Shown piece after piece: positions 23,294-31,702 of a stretch of 64,000 bases of DNA. The notes below the pieces were generated by a model. It saw nothing but the letters and a program-made list of their open reading frames with translations, had not been told where the DNA came from and searched no databases. Within the stretch, counting starts at the first letter, position 1. Each line of letters starts with the position of its first letter. Made by a program: the position numbers and the translations under genes. The DNA is from Microbacterium suaedae (GTDB taxonomy: Bacteria; Actinomycetota; Actinomycetes; Actinomycetales; Microbacteriaceae), in NCBI RefSeq assembly GCF_003254645.1, contig NZ_PNFD01000001.1, positions 1,178,001 to 1,242,000 of the forward strand. Reading direction: 5' to 3'.

Positions 23294-24144
23294 GCGAGAA
23301 GCACACCATCGCCGTCATCGGGGCGGGCGGGAAGATGGGCACGCGGGTGTCCGACAATCTCGCACAGACCGACCACGATGTGCGGTACGTGGAGACCTCC
23401 CCCGCGGGACAGGAGCGCGTGACGGCGGCCGGCCGAGCGCTGAGCGACGCGGCGAGCGCGGTCGCGGACGCCGACATCGTGGTGCTCGCGGTTCCGGACC
23501 TCGCCCTCGCCGCCGTCACGGCGGATCTCGTGCCGCAGATGAAATCCGGATCCGTCTGCCTCACGCTCGATCCGGCCGCAGCCTACGCGGGCCTCCTCGC
23601 CGAGCGCGACGACGTGATCCAGGCCGTGGCGCACCCCTGCCACCCGTCGATCTTCCTGCAGCGCGAGACGCCCGAGCAGTGGGCCGACACCTTCGGCGGG
23701 ATCGCCGCCCCGCAGGATGCGATCGCCGCGGTCGAGAGCGACGACCCCGCCACGAAGACGCTTGTCGAAGACACGGTGCGCGCCATCTACGCCCCCGTCA
23801 TCGACGTGCACTGGGTCACCATCAAGCAGCTCGCGCAGCTCGAGCCGACGCTCGTCGAGACCGTCGCCTGCATGATCGGCGAGCTGCTCAACGAGGCGCT
23901 GCAGGAGGCGATCCACACGATGGGCGTCCCCGAAGCGGCCGCACGCAGCATCATGTACGGGCACACCCAGGTGGCGCTCGCCAACGGCCTGCGCGGCGAC
24001 AACCCCTTCAGCGACGCATGCCTCATCGCGATGAAGTACGGTCGCGAGACGATCGTCAAGGACGACTGGAAGAAGATCTTCCGCGACGACGAGCTCGACA
24101 AGAACCTCGCGAACATGCTGCACCTGGAGAAGATCGAACGATGA
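23290..24144 (+). CDS. apnO: Probable D-apionate oxidoisomerase (phosphogluconate-dehydrogenase-like)
   Basis: A 284-residue NAD(P)-dependent enzyme. The Rossmann motif GAGGKMG is at residues 11-17. AHPCHPSIF (115-122), FGGIAAPQ and the helical C-terminal domain QLEPTLVETVACMIGELLNEA are the pattern I recall for ApnO, which oxidises and isomerises D-apionate to 3-oxo-isoapionate. Overlap with oiaC upstream (ATGA) and SDR downstream (ATGA), and a lactonase two genes on, support this role. The alternative is another beta-hydroxyacid-dehydrogenase-type reaction on a branched sugar acid. Confidence 0.75.
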   Translation: MSEKHTIAVIGAGGKMGTRVSDNLAQTDHDVRYVETSPAGQERVTAAGRALSDAASAVADADIVVLAVPDLALAAVTADLVPQMKSGSVCLTLDPAAAYAGLLAERDDVIQAVAHPCHPSIFLQRETPEQWADTFGGIAAPQDAIAAVESDDPATKTLVEDTVRAIYAPVIDVHWVTIKQLAQLEPTLVETVACMIGELLNEALQEAIHTMGVPEAAARSIMYGHTQVALANGLRGDNPFSDACLIAMKYGRETIVKDDWKKIFRDDELDKNLANMLHLEKIER

Positions 24145-24896
24145 CACGACTCGACGAGAAGACCGCGTTCATCACGGGCGCCGGTTCCGGCATCGGCGAG
24201 GCCGTCGCGAAGCGGTTCGCCGCCGAGGGCGCCCGCGTCGTCATCGCCGATCGCGACACCGCGGCAGCCGATCGCGTCGCGGCCGAGATCGGTGCCGCGG
24301 CCCGATCCGTCACGGTCGACATCTCGGACGAGGATCAGGTGCAGTCGGCGTTCGCGGCCCTGTCGACCGACGGATGGGCGCCGAACGTCGTCGTCGCCAA
24401 CGCCGGAGTGCAGCTCTTCGGCCAGGACGCCGAGATCGCCGAACTCGACGTCGAAGCCTGGCGCCGCACGGTCGACATCAACCTCACCGGCACGTTCCTC
24501 ACCGTGAAGCACGCGGTGCGCTCGATGCTCGCCTCGGGAGGCGGATCCATCATCCTCACGGGCAGCCCGACGGGCGTCACGGGCGAGGGCAGCGAGTTCA
24601 CCGCGTACAGCACGACGAAGGCCGGCGTCCACGGCCTGGGGCGCACGGTCGCCGCCGCCTATGCGAAGCGCGGTATCCGGGTGAACACGGTCGTGCCGTC
24701 CTACGTCGAGACGCCTCTCGTCTCGGCGATCAGCGACGACCAGTCGGCGCGCGCGGCGATCACCTCGCGCATCCCGATGGGGCGGCCGGGCACACCGGGC
24801 GACCTCACCGGCGTCATGACGTTCCTCGCCAGCGACGACTCCGCGTTCGCCACGGGCGCGATGTTCACCGTCGACGGCGGCATGACCACCCTGTAG
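24141..24896 (+). CDS. Short-chain dehydrogenase/reductase of the apionate operon
   Basis: A 251-residue classical SDR: TGAGSGIG (residues 12-19), NAG (87-89), the Ser of LTGSPTG and YSTTK (Tyr156, Lys160), and the C-terminal GAMFTVDGGM. Asp at IADRD after beta-2 favours NAD(H). No D-apiose dehydrogenase of the GFO/IDH family is seen here, so this SDR may oxidise D-apiose to its lactone, supplying the lactonase encoded next. That is inference; a polyol or ketose oxidation is the alternative. It starts in a 4-base overlap with apnO. Confidence 0.85.
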   Translation: MTRLDEKTAFITGAGSGIGEAVAKRFAAEGARVVIADRDTAAADRVAAEIGAAARSVTVDISDEDQVQSAFAALSTDGWAPNVVVANAGVQLFGQDAEIAELDVEAWRRTVDINLTGTFLTVKHAVRSMLASGGGSIILTGSPTGVTGEGSEFTAYSTTKAGVHGLGRTVAAAYAKRGIRVNTVVPSYVETPLVSAISDDQSARAAITSRIPMGRPGTPGDLTGVMTFLASDDSAFATGAMFTVDGGMTTL

Positions 24897-24939
24897 CGGT
24901 GCCCGGATGCACACCGGGCCCCACACCGCCGCGCCGCCC

Positions 24940-25025
24940 CTGCACAACGACGCCAATTCTGCGCGGAGAAGCCGGTACCCCGGCGTGTCCGGCCCCGTCC
25001 GGCCAGAATTGGCGTCGTTGTGCAG
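24940..25025. repeat. Perfect 22-bp inverted repeat between the SDR and apnL genes
   Basis: Arms 24940-24961 and 25004-25025 are exact reverse complements, containing ACAACGACGCCAATTCTG. The 42-base loop holds a second small hairpin (GCCGG-TACC-CCGGC). The right arm ends 14 bases before the apnL start and leaves its Shine-Dalgarno (GAGAGG) free. In an otherwise overlapping operon this is the one large gap. It could be an RNA stem that sets downstream expression, a terminator/attenuator, or a small mobile palindrome. No T-run follows. Confidence 0.85.
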
Positions 25026-25039
25026 TCTGAGAGAGGAAC

Positions 25040-26980
25040 ATGATGACGTGGATCCGGGAGAGCGTCCGGACGATCCGGCTCGGTGGGTGGGCGGTCGAGA
25101 TGCGCGACGAAGACCTCGCGGGGATCTCCTACCGCGGGCGCGAGGTGCTGCGGTCCGTGCGCGCCGTCGTGCGCGACCGCGATTGGTCGACCGCAGAGTG
25201 GACGGTGGACGGCGTCGAGGTCGGGGCGCCGCGCGCCGAGGTTCTGACTCCGCGCCCAGATGGGCCCCCGCTGCCGCGAGGCTCGGTGCGACGCGAAGCG
25301 GCGCCTCGAGAGGCAGTGGGGACCGAGGAATCCGGCGAATCCGTCAGCATCTCGGCGCAGCCTCAGGCGCTCAGCGAAGCGCGCGTCGCCCTCTCCTCGA
25401 CCTCCTTCGACGTCGATCTCCGCGCGCTCCTGACCATCCGCGCGCGGGGGTCCAAGCTCTCGATCGCGCTCGAGGTGACGGCGTCGGGAGCGTTCCTCAC
25501 CAACCGCACGGGTCTCGTGGTCCTGCATCCGCCGTCGCTCGCCGGGGCGCCCCTCGAAGTGGTCCATTCCTCCGGCGAGGTCGAGCGCACGAGCTTTCCC
25601 ACCGCCATCTCGCCCCACCAGCCGGCGTTCGACATCGTGGGCCTGTCGTGGGAGGACGTCCGCGTCGATCTCGACGGCGACACCTTCGAGATGGAGGATC
25701 AGCGCAACTGGACCGACGCCTCCTACAAGACCTACAGCCGCCCGCTCTCGCTACCGTTCCCCTACGAGCTCGCGGCCGGCGATCCCGTGCGCCAGACGGT
25801 GACCGTGACGGTGGATCCGGTGCGTGGCGCCACCGGTTCACGCGCTCCGAAAGGGCCGTCGGTCCACCGGAAGGCGCCCGCGCGACTCGGAGCGGCGGAT
25901 TCGCGCGACACCGTCGGCGCATCGACGGAAGTTCCGCCGCTCGACGAATGGACCGCGGCCGGTGAGATGCCCGCGGTCTCGGTCGGCGCATCGACGGCTC
26001 CGGGCGCCGGCCCCGCGTCGGAGCCGATCGGATCCGAGCTTCTCGTCGAGCTCGACCTGGGCTGGGCGGGATGGCCCGCGGCTCTCGCGCGCGCCGCCGA
26101 GGGCGGAGCCACGTTGGACGTGCGCCTGGTCCTGCCCGAGAACGATGCCGAAACGCGCGTAACGGAAGCGGTCCGCGCCCTCGCCGCCCACCGCGTCGTG
26201 CGGATCGCGGCGTTCCAGCCCGCGGGCCACGAGGCGCAGCACGTGTCCGACGAAAAAGCGACACGGATCCTGCGCGCCGCCCTCGAGCGGTCGGGCCTGC
26301 GCGTCCCGATCGTCGGCGGTGCGCGCTCGCACTTCACCGAGCTGAACCGCGAACACCACCGGCTCCCCCACGACCTCGACGGCCTCGTCTTCAGCACGAC
26401 GCCGCTGTTCCACACGCTCGAGACGCGCCAGCTCGAGGAGGCCGTCGCCATGCAGCGTCTCGTCGCCGAGCAGGCGGTGCGCATCGCACGCGGGAAGCCG
26501 GTGCACATCGGCCCCGTCACTCTGCGCACGCACGTCAACAATGTGGCGACGACGCCCCCTCCGCGCCCCGCGGCGCGCGACCTCTCCGCGGGATACGGCC
26601 CCGAGCTGCTCGACGCCGACGACGAGCGCCAGACCTCCCCCGAGCTCGCGGCCTGGACGATCGCAAGCGCCGCCGCGCTCACCGTCCCGGGCGTCGAGTC
26701 CCTCTCGTTCTACGAGGCGTGGGGCCCGCGGGGGATCCGCGCCGCCGACGGCGACGAGTTTCCGGTCGCCGCAGCTCTCCGCGCGCTCGCCGCGCTCGAC
26801 GGCCCCGTCACGACCGCGCACACGCCCGACGGGAAGGTGTGGGCGATCCGCTCGTCGCAGACGACGCTTTTCGCGAACCTCGATGCGGTGGAGCGCGTGG
26901 TCGGGGGCACGCGGGTGGCGCCCCGCGGGTGGCAACGGATCGGCACACACGGCACCCCGACGATTGGACGGAAACGATGA
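25040..26980 (+). CDS. apnL: Probable D-apionate lactonase
   Basis: A 646-residue protein I recognise as ApnL-like from its N-terminal beta-sandwich blocks: GREVLRSVRAVVRDRDWST, HPPSLAGAPLEVVHSSGEVE, FEMEDQRNWTDASYKTYSRP and LPFPYELAAGDPV. A barrel-like domain follows (about residues 335-646; RIAAFQPAGHEAQHVSD, PVHIGPVTLRTHVN, LSFYEAWGPRGI). ApnL opens D-apionolactone to D-apionate. Two low-complexity inserts, near residues 70-110 and 265-330, break the otherwise conserved body and are rich in Pro, Ala, Gly and Ser. It ends in a 4-base overlap with the next gene. No signal peptide. Confidence 0.75.
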   Translation: MMTWIRESVRTIRLGGWAVEMRDEDLAGISYRGREVLRSVRAVVRDRDWSTAEWTVDGVEVGAPRAEVLTPRPDGPPLPRGSVRREAAPREAVGTEESGESVSISAQPQALSEARVALSSTSFDVDLRALLTIRARGSKLSIALEVTASGAFLTNRTGLVVLHPPSLAGAPLEVVHSSGEVERTSFPTAISPHQPAFDIVGLSWEDVRVDLDGDTFEMEDQRNWTDASYKTYSRPLSLPFPYELAAGDPVRQTVTVTVDPVRGATGSRAPKGPSVHRKAPARLGAADSRDTVGASTEVPPLDEWTAAGEMPAVSVGASTAPGAGPASEPIGSELLVELDLGWAGWPAALARAAEGGATLDVRLVLPENDAETRVTEAVRALAAHRVVRIAAFQPAGHEAQHVSDEKATRILRAALERSGLRVPIVGGARSHFTELNREHHRLPHDLDGLVFSTTPLFHTLETRQLEEAVAMQRLVAEQAVRIARGKPVHIGPVTLRTHVNNVATTPPPRPAARDLSAGYGPELLDADDERQTSPELAAWTIASAAALTVPGVESLSFYEAWGPRGIRAADGDEFPVAAALRALAALDGPVTTAHTPDGKVWAIRSSQTTLFANLDAVERVVGGTRVAPRGWQRIGTHGTPTIGRKR

Positions 26981-28017
26981 CACGAATCCCCACAGACGAA
27001 CAGCAACACGACCACCCCCGCCCCACCTGGCGCCTCGGTGAGGCACCGTGGCAGGTGATCCCGCCGGTTCCGGGATATCGGGCGCGGGTCATCGTCGACA
27101 ACGACTTCTCGGGAGATCCAGACGACCTCCCCCAGCTCGTGCATCAGCTGCTGACCCCGAGCGTCGAGACGCGTCTCGTCGTCGCGTCGCACCTCTCGCC
27201 CCGCGACGCCTTCGATCCGTCGGACCACTCGGCGCAGAACGCCGAGCGCATCGCGCACGACGTCTTCGCCCGAATGGGGCTCGCCTCGACCGAGATCATC
27301 CGGCGCGGCAGTGAGCTCCGCCTGCCCGATCGCGCGACGCCTCGCCCGTCGCCCGCGGCCGACGCCATCGTGGCCGAGGCGATGCGCGACGATGACTCTC
27401 CCCTGTTCTATCTCGCCGGGGGCGGGCTCACCGATCTCGCCTCCGCCCTGCTCATCGAACCGCGCATCGCCGACCGCATGACGCTGATCTGGATCGGCGG
27501 CAACGAGCACCCGGACCTCGCGGTTCCGCCGCCCGGCGCGATGCCGATCGAGTACAACCTGCTCATCGATCTCACGGCAGCGCAGGTGGTGTTCGACGGC
27601 TCCGCGATCCCGATCTGGCAGGTTCCGCGCGATGTCTACCGCCAGTGCCTCGTCTCGAGCGCCGAACTGCGTACCCGCATGGCCGCGACCGGCCCGCTCG
27701 GTCGGTACATGTACGACGAGATCGCGGTGGTCGCGCGTGCCGCAGCGGAGTTCGGCAGCGGTCCCGCCGAGACGTACGCCCTGGGCGATTCGCCCCTCGT
27801 CCTGCTGTCGTCGCTGCAGTCGACCTTCGAACCGGACTCGTCATCGAGCACCCACGTCGTTCGCTCGACGCCCGCGATCGCCGACGACGGATCCTACGTC
27901 CCCGTCGAGGGGGCCCGCCCGATGCGCGTCTACACCTCGGTCGACACACGCCTGATGTTCGAGGATCTCTTCCTCAAGCTCGCGGAGTTCGACCGCTGGG
28001 CGACGGCGACCAGCTGA
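26977..28017 (+). CDS. Nucleoside-hydrolase-fold protein (IUNH-like), last gene of the apionate operon
   Basis: A 346-residue protein with the inosine-uridine nucleoside hydrolase fold. The Ca-binding aspartate cluster is DNDFSGDPDD at residues 41-50; a second block is GGGLTDLASALL, then WIGGNEHPD and MPIEYNLLIDLTAAQVVF. Family members cleave N-ribofuranosyl bonds. The ATGA overlap with apnL ties it to apionate metabolism rather than nucleosides. Apiose occurs in plants as a beta-apiofuranosyl residue, so this may be a glycosidase releasing apiose from small apiosides. Function is inference; the fold call is firm. Confidence 0.8.
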   Translation: MTRIPTDEQQHDHPRPTWRLGEAPWQVIPPVPGYRARVIVDNDFSGDPDDLPQLVHQLLTPSVETRLVVASHLSPRDAFDPSDHSAQNAERIAHDVFARMGLASTEIIRRGSELRLPDRATPRPSPAADAIVAEAMRDDDSPLFYLAGGGLTDLASALLIEPRIADRMTLIWIGGNEHPDLAVPPPGAMPIEYNLLIDLTAAQVVFDGSAIPIWQVPRDVYRQCLVSSAELRTRMAATGPLGRYMYDEIAVVARAAAEFGSGPAETYALGDSPLVLLSSLQSTFEPDSSSSTHVVRSTPAIADDGSYVPVEGARPMRVYTSVDTRLMFEDLFLKLAEFDRWATATS

Positions 28018-28025
28018 GAGACACA

Positions 28026-28056
28026 GCAGCGGGGCGCCTCCTCGGCGCCCCGCTGC
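28026..28056. terminator. Bidirectional hairpin terminator
   Basis: A perfect 13-bp GC stem (GCAGCGGGGCGCC, 28026-28038, paired with 28044-28056) with a 5-base loop, between the convergent ends of the apionate operon (28017) and the ABC operon (28079). It could end transcripts from both sides. There is no U-tract, as is common in high-GC actinobacteria. Confidence 0.75.
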
Positions 28057-28078
28057 GCGATCCGCGCCCCTCGGAGCC

Positions 28079-28912
28079 TCACGCCTCCGCGTCGAGCACG
28101 GCGCGACGGGCGATGCGGCGCTCCTCCTGGCGATCCGGATCCGGCACGGGGGCCGCCATGAACAGCCGCTGCGTGTACGGGTGCTGCGGCGCCGAGGTCA
28201 CCTGATCACCGTCGCCGTACTCCACGATCTCGCCGCGATACATGACCGCGACGCGGTGGCTGACGTGACGGACGACCGCGAGGTCGTGCGTCACGAACAG
28301 ATAGGCGACGCCCGTGCGCTCCTGGATCTCGATGAACAGATCGAGCACGCGCGCCTGCGTCGAAAGATCGAGCGCCGAGACCGGCTCGTCACAGACAATG
28401 AGTTTCGGCTCCAGTGCGAGCGCGCGAGCGATGGCGATGCGCTGGCGCTGTCCGCCCGAGAACTCGCGCGGCAGCCGCCGGGCCGCGTCGGACGGCATGC
28501 CAACCTGGTCGAGCAGGTCTCCGACGCGCTTCTTCGCCTCGGGCGCGGGCGTGCCCGACGCCGTGAGCGGCTCGGCGAGGATCTCCTCGATGGTCATCGA
28601 CGGGCTGAGCGACGAATACGGATCCTGGAACACGACCTGGATCTCGCTCGCGAGGGCGCGCCGCTCGCGTCGCCCCAGGTGCGAGATGTCCTGCCCGCCG
28701 TAGTGGATCGTTCCCTCGGTGACCGGAGCGAGCCCGAGAACAGCCCGGCCCAGCGTCGTCTTGCCGGAGCCCGACTCGCCGACAAGGCCCACCGTCTCTC
28801 CCGGCAGGATGTCGAGCGACACCCCTTTGAGCGCGCGGAACGGCTTGCCGCGCAGCCCCGAGCCCGGGTACTCCACGACGAGATCCTTCACATCCAGCAG
28901 CGGCTCGGTCAT
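28079..28912 (-). CDS. ABC transporter ATP-binding protein (OppF/DppF type)
   Basis: A 277-residue ATPase of the second peptide-class importer. Walker A is GESGSGKTTLGRAVLG, the signature PREFSGGQRQRIAIARA, Walker B LIVCDEP, and the C-terminal tail HPYTQRLFMAAPVPDP. It is close in sequence and position to the ATPase at 9224-10060, so the two transporters are paralogous. The ATG at 28912 overlaps the stop of the fused permease-ATPase gene (ATGA). Confidence 0.92.
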   Translation of the reverse strand: MTEPLLDVKDLVVEYPGSGLRGKPFRALKGVSLDILPGETVGLVGESGSGKTTLGRAVLGLAPVTEGTIHYGGQDISHLGRRERRALASEIQVVFQDPYSSLSPSMTIEEILAEPLTASGTPAPEAKKRVGDLLDQVGMPSDAARRLPREFSGGQRQRIAIARALALEPKLIVCDEPVSALDLSTQARVLDLFIEIQERTGVAYLFVTHDLAVVRHVSHRVAVMYRGEIVEYGDGDQVTSAPQHPYTQRLFMAAPVPDPDRQEERRIARRAVLDAEA

Positions 28913-30759
28913 GATGCGCCTCCGTTCTGAAGGGGTGCGCGCGCGGGGCCCTCGTCGAGGATCGCGTCCAGAAGCGCGCGGGTGTAGGTGTGTTCGGCGT
29001 TGCGGAAGATCGAGCGGACGGGGCCCTGCTCGACGAAGCGACCATCCTGCATGACCGTGACGCGGTCGCACAGATCCGCGACGACACCGAAGTTGTGGGT
29101 CACGAGCAGCATCGCCATGCCGCGCTCCCGCTGCAGATCGCGCAGCAGATCGAGCACCTCTGCTTGCACCGTGACGTCGAGGGCGGTCGTCGGCTCGTCG
29201 GCCACGATGAGATCCGGATCGGTCGAGACGGCGCCCGCGATGAGCACGCGCTGCGCCATGCCGCCCGAGACCTCGAAGGGGTAGGCATCGAAGGTGCGCC
29301 GCGGATCCGGGATCCCGACGCGCTCGAGAAGCTCGAGAGCCCGCCGCGTCGCATCCGCCTTCGACATCCCGAGCGTCTGCCGCAGGGGCTCGACGAGCTG
29401 GCTGCCGATCGTGAACGACGGATCGAGATTCGTCATCGGTTCCTGCGGGATGTACGCCACGCGGGTGCCGCGGATCCCCGCATACGCCGCGTCGCCTGCG
29501 TCGGCGAGCTCGACGCCGTCGAACTGCACGGATCCGGCGCTCACGTGGCCGCCGCGCGGCAGCAGGCCGAGCAGTGCGAAGGCCGTCTGGCTCTTGCCGG
29601 ATCCCGATTCGCCGATGAGACCGTGAACCTCGCCGCGGCGGATTTCGAGCGAGACGCCGTGGACGACCTCGATCGCCTCACCCTCGGCCTGGTCGTAGGC
29701 GACCCGGAGGTCACGGATCTGGACCAGTGCGTCGCCCGCACGGGATTGCGAGCGCTCGTCGTCGGGGTGCACGATGACGTCGTCGTCGCCCGACACCGGG
29801 ATCTCGTCGAGATCGACGGGTGCGTCGCCTCCGCTCATCGAGAACGAGGTCGTGACGGCAGCGATCGAGCCGGTGCGGTCGACGACCGCGCGACGACGAC
29901 GCCGACGCACGGGCGCCGTGCGCTCGAGCTGATCCCGCAGAGCGTTCGCGAACAGGGCGAGCGCGATGCTGGTGACCGCGATGGCGAGCGAGGGCCACAG
30001 CATGAGGAGCGGCGTGCGGTAGATGTTGAGGAACGCGTCGTTCAGCATCTGGCCCCAGGTGGGAACGGACAGGTCGCCGAGACCGAGGAACTCGAGCCCC
30101 GCCTGAACCGCGATCGTGATCCCCATGACGATGGCCGACTGCACGATGATCGGCGCGCGCACGGCGGACAGCACGTGACGACCGACGATGCGCATATCGC
30201 TGAGCCCGGAGACGCGGGCCGCGTCGACGTACAGCTCCTCGCGCACGTTCCTCACGGTCGCGTACACGAGCCGGTAGTAGACGGGCGAGATGATGACACC
30301 GAACACGAGCATCGCCGCGAACACGCTGGGGCCGACGACGGCGCGCGCGGCGAGCAGCACGACCATTCCGGGCAACGCCATGATGAGCGAGGTGACCCAG
30401 CTGGCGCTGACGTCGAACCATCCCTTGTAGTAGCCCGCGGCCAGCCCCGCGATCACGCCGATGACCATCGCGACGACGAGCGCGAGAAGGGCCGCGGCCA
30501 CGCTGATCTGGGTGGCGGCGAGCAGGCGGGAGAACACATCGCGGCCTGCGCTGTCCGCTCCGAGCAGGTGCTCGGCGCTGGGCGTCGCCAGAACCGCATG
30601 CAGGTCGGCGCGATTGGGGTCGTGCGGAGTGATCCACGGGCCGACGACGGCGACGGCCGCGATGATCGCGAGCACGATCGTGGCAGCGAGGCCGAGCGGG
30701 CGGCGGATCACGCGCCGCATGAGGGAGGGGGTTTTCTGATTCCGGACGGCGGTGGTCAT
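28909..30759 (-). CDS. Fused ABC transporter permease (DppC type) and ATP-binding protein (DppD type)
   Basis: A 616-residue permease-ATPase fusion, the counterpart of the one at 10057-11811. Residues 1-280 are the permease (HLLGADSAGRDVFSRLL; EAA loop ARVSGLSDMRIVGRHVL). A charged linker (residues 290-340, Arg runs then Asp-rich) leads to the ATPase, with Walker A GESGSGKSQTAF, signature VSGGMAQRVLIAG and Walker B LIVADEPTTALD. The linker is longer than in the first copy. It overlaps both neighbouring transporter genes by 4 bases. Confidence 0.92.
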   Translation of the reverse strand: MTTAVRNQKTPSLMRRVIRRPLGLAATIVLAIIAAVAVVGPWITPHDPNRADLHAVLATPSAEHLLGADSAGRDVFSRLLAATQISVAAALLALVVAMVIGVIAGLAAGYYKGWFDVSASWVTSLIMALPGMVVLLAARAVVGPSVFAAMLVFGVIISPVYYRLVYATVRNVREELYVDAARVSGLSDMRIVGRHVLSAVRAPIIVQSAIVMGITIAVQAGLEFLGLGDLSVPTWGQMLNDAFLNIYRTPLLMLWPSLAIAVTSIALALFANALRDQLERTAPVRRRRRRAVVDRTGSIAAVTTSFSMSGGDAPVDLDEIPVSGDDDVIVHPDDERSQSRAGDALVQIRDLRVAYDQAEGEAIEVVHGVSLEIRRGEVHGLIGESGSGKSQTAFALLGLLPRGGHVSAGSVQFDGVELADAGDAAYAGIRGTRVAYIPQEPMTNLDPSFTIGSQLVEPLRQTLGMSKADATRRALELLERVGIPDPRRTFDAYPFEVSGGMAQRVLIAGAVSTDPDLIVADEPTTALDVTVQAEVLDLLRDLQRERGMAMLLVTHNFGVVADLCDRVTVMQDGRFVEQGPVRSIFRNAEHTYTRALLDAILDEGPARAPLQNGGAS

Positions 30760-31697
30760 GACAGTCGCACCTTCGGGTTGATCGCGGCCTGTGCCAGGTC
30801 GATGATGAGGTTGACGATGACGACGACGATGGCCGTGACGACGACCACTCCCATGACGACGGGGATGTCGCCCTGCGTCGTGGCCTGCACCGTCAGCTGC
30901 CCGAGTCCGGGCAGGGCGAACACCTGCTCGACGACGACCGCGCCGCCCAGCAGTCCGATGAACTGCACGCCGAGCACCGCAACGGCGGGTGCCGAAGCGT
31001 TCCGAAGCGCGTGCTTGTACACCACGCTTCGGGCGTTGAGCCCGCGTGAGCGCAGCGTGCGCACATAGTCCTTGGCAAGCGCGTCGATCATGGATCCGCG
31101 GATCTGTTGCGCGACCGCGGCGATCGCGCTGATCGACAGCGCGATGATCGGCAACGTCACGGATCCGATCCATCCGGTCACGGAGTCGCTGAGGGGGATG
31201 AATCCCGTCGCGCGGAACCACCCGAGCTCGATCGCGAACAGGAGCACGAGATAGAGCGCGATGAGGAATCCGGGGACGGCGAAGCCGATGACGGCGAGGA
31301 ACTGCACGAGACCATCGATCCAGCCTCCGCGTCGCGCGGCGACGACGCCGAGCAGCACGGCGAGGATCGCCGCGAGAAGGGTCGCCCCGATCACGAGGGT
31401 GAGCGTGACGCCGAGGCGACCTGTGACGCTCACGGAGACGAACTGGCCGTCGAACCAGCTCCGGCCCAGATCGCCCGTGACCGCGCCCATGACCCAGTCA
31501 GCGAACTGCGCGATGACCGGGCGATCGAGGCCCAGCTCGGTGCGCAGCTGCGTGACCGTCTCGGCGGTCGCGTTCTGTCCGAGGATGCGTCGGGCGATGT
31601 CGCCCGAACCCACGTAGAGGAGAGTGAAGGCGACGACCGAGACGGCGGCGATCAGCACGAGGCCCGCTCCGATGCGGCGAAGAATGTAGGGAATCAT
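30756..31697 (-). CDS. ABC transporter permease (DppB/OppB type)
   Basis: A 313-residue permease with an N-terminal helix (LRRIGAGLVLIAAVSVVAF), an external segment NATAETVTQLRTELGLDRPV, five more helices, the EAA loop RSRGLNARSVVYKHALRNA and the C-terminal NPKVRLS shared with its paralogue at 11808-12746. I chose the ATG at 31697 because AGGAG lies 8 bases upstream. A GTG at 31706 overlapping the binding-protein stop (GTGA) is the alternative and adds three residues. Confidence 0.9.
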   Translation of the reverse strand: MIPYILRRIGAGLVLIAAVSVVAFTLLYVGSGDIARRILGQNATAETVTQLRTELGLDRPVIAQFADWVMGAVTGDLGRSWFDGQFVSVSVTGRLGVTLTLVIGATLLAAILAVLLGVVAARRGGWIDGLVQFLAVIGFAVPGFLIALYLVLLFAIELGWFRATGFIPLSDSVTGWIGSVTLPIIALSISAIAAVAQQIRGSMIDALAKDYVRTLRSRGLNARSVVYKHALRNASAPAVAVLGVQFIGLLGGAVVVEQVFALPGLGQLTVQATTQGDIPVVMGVVVVTAIVVVIVNLIIDLAQAAINPKVRLS

Positions 31698-31702
31698 CTC
31701 GG

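Noticed and set aside
24940..25025. Riboswitch
   Set aside because: It is one long symmetric stem with a small inner hairpin; no conserved aptamer core that I recognise.
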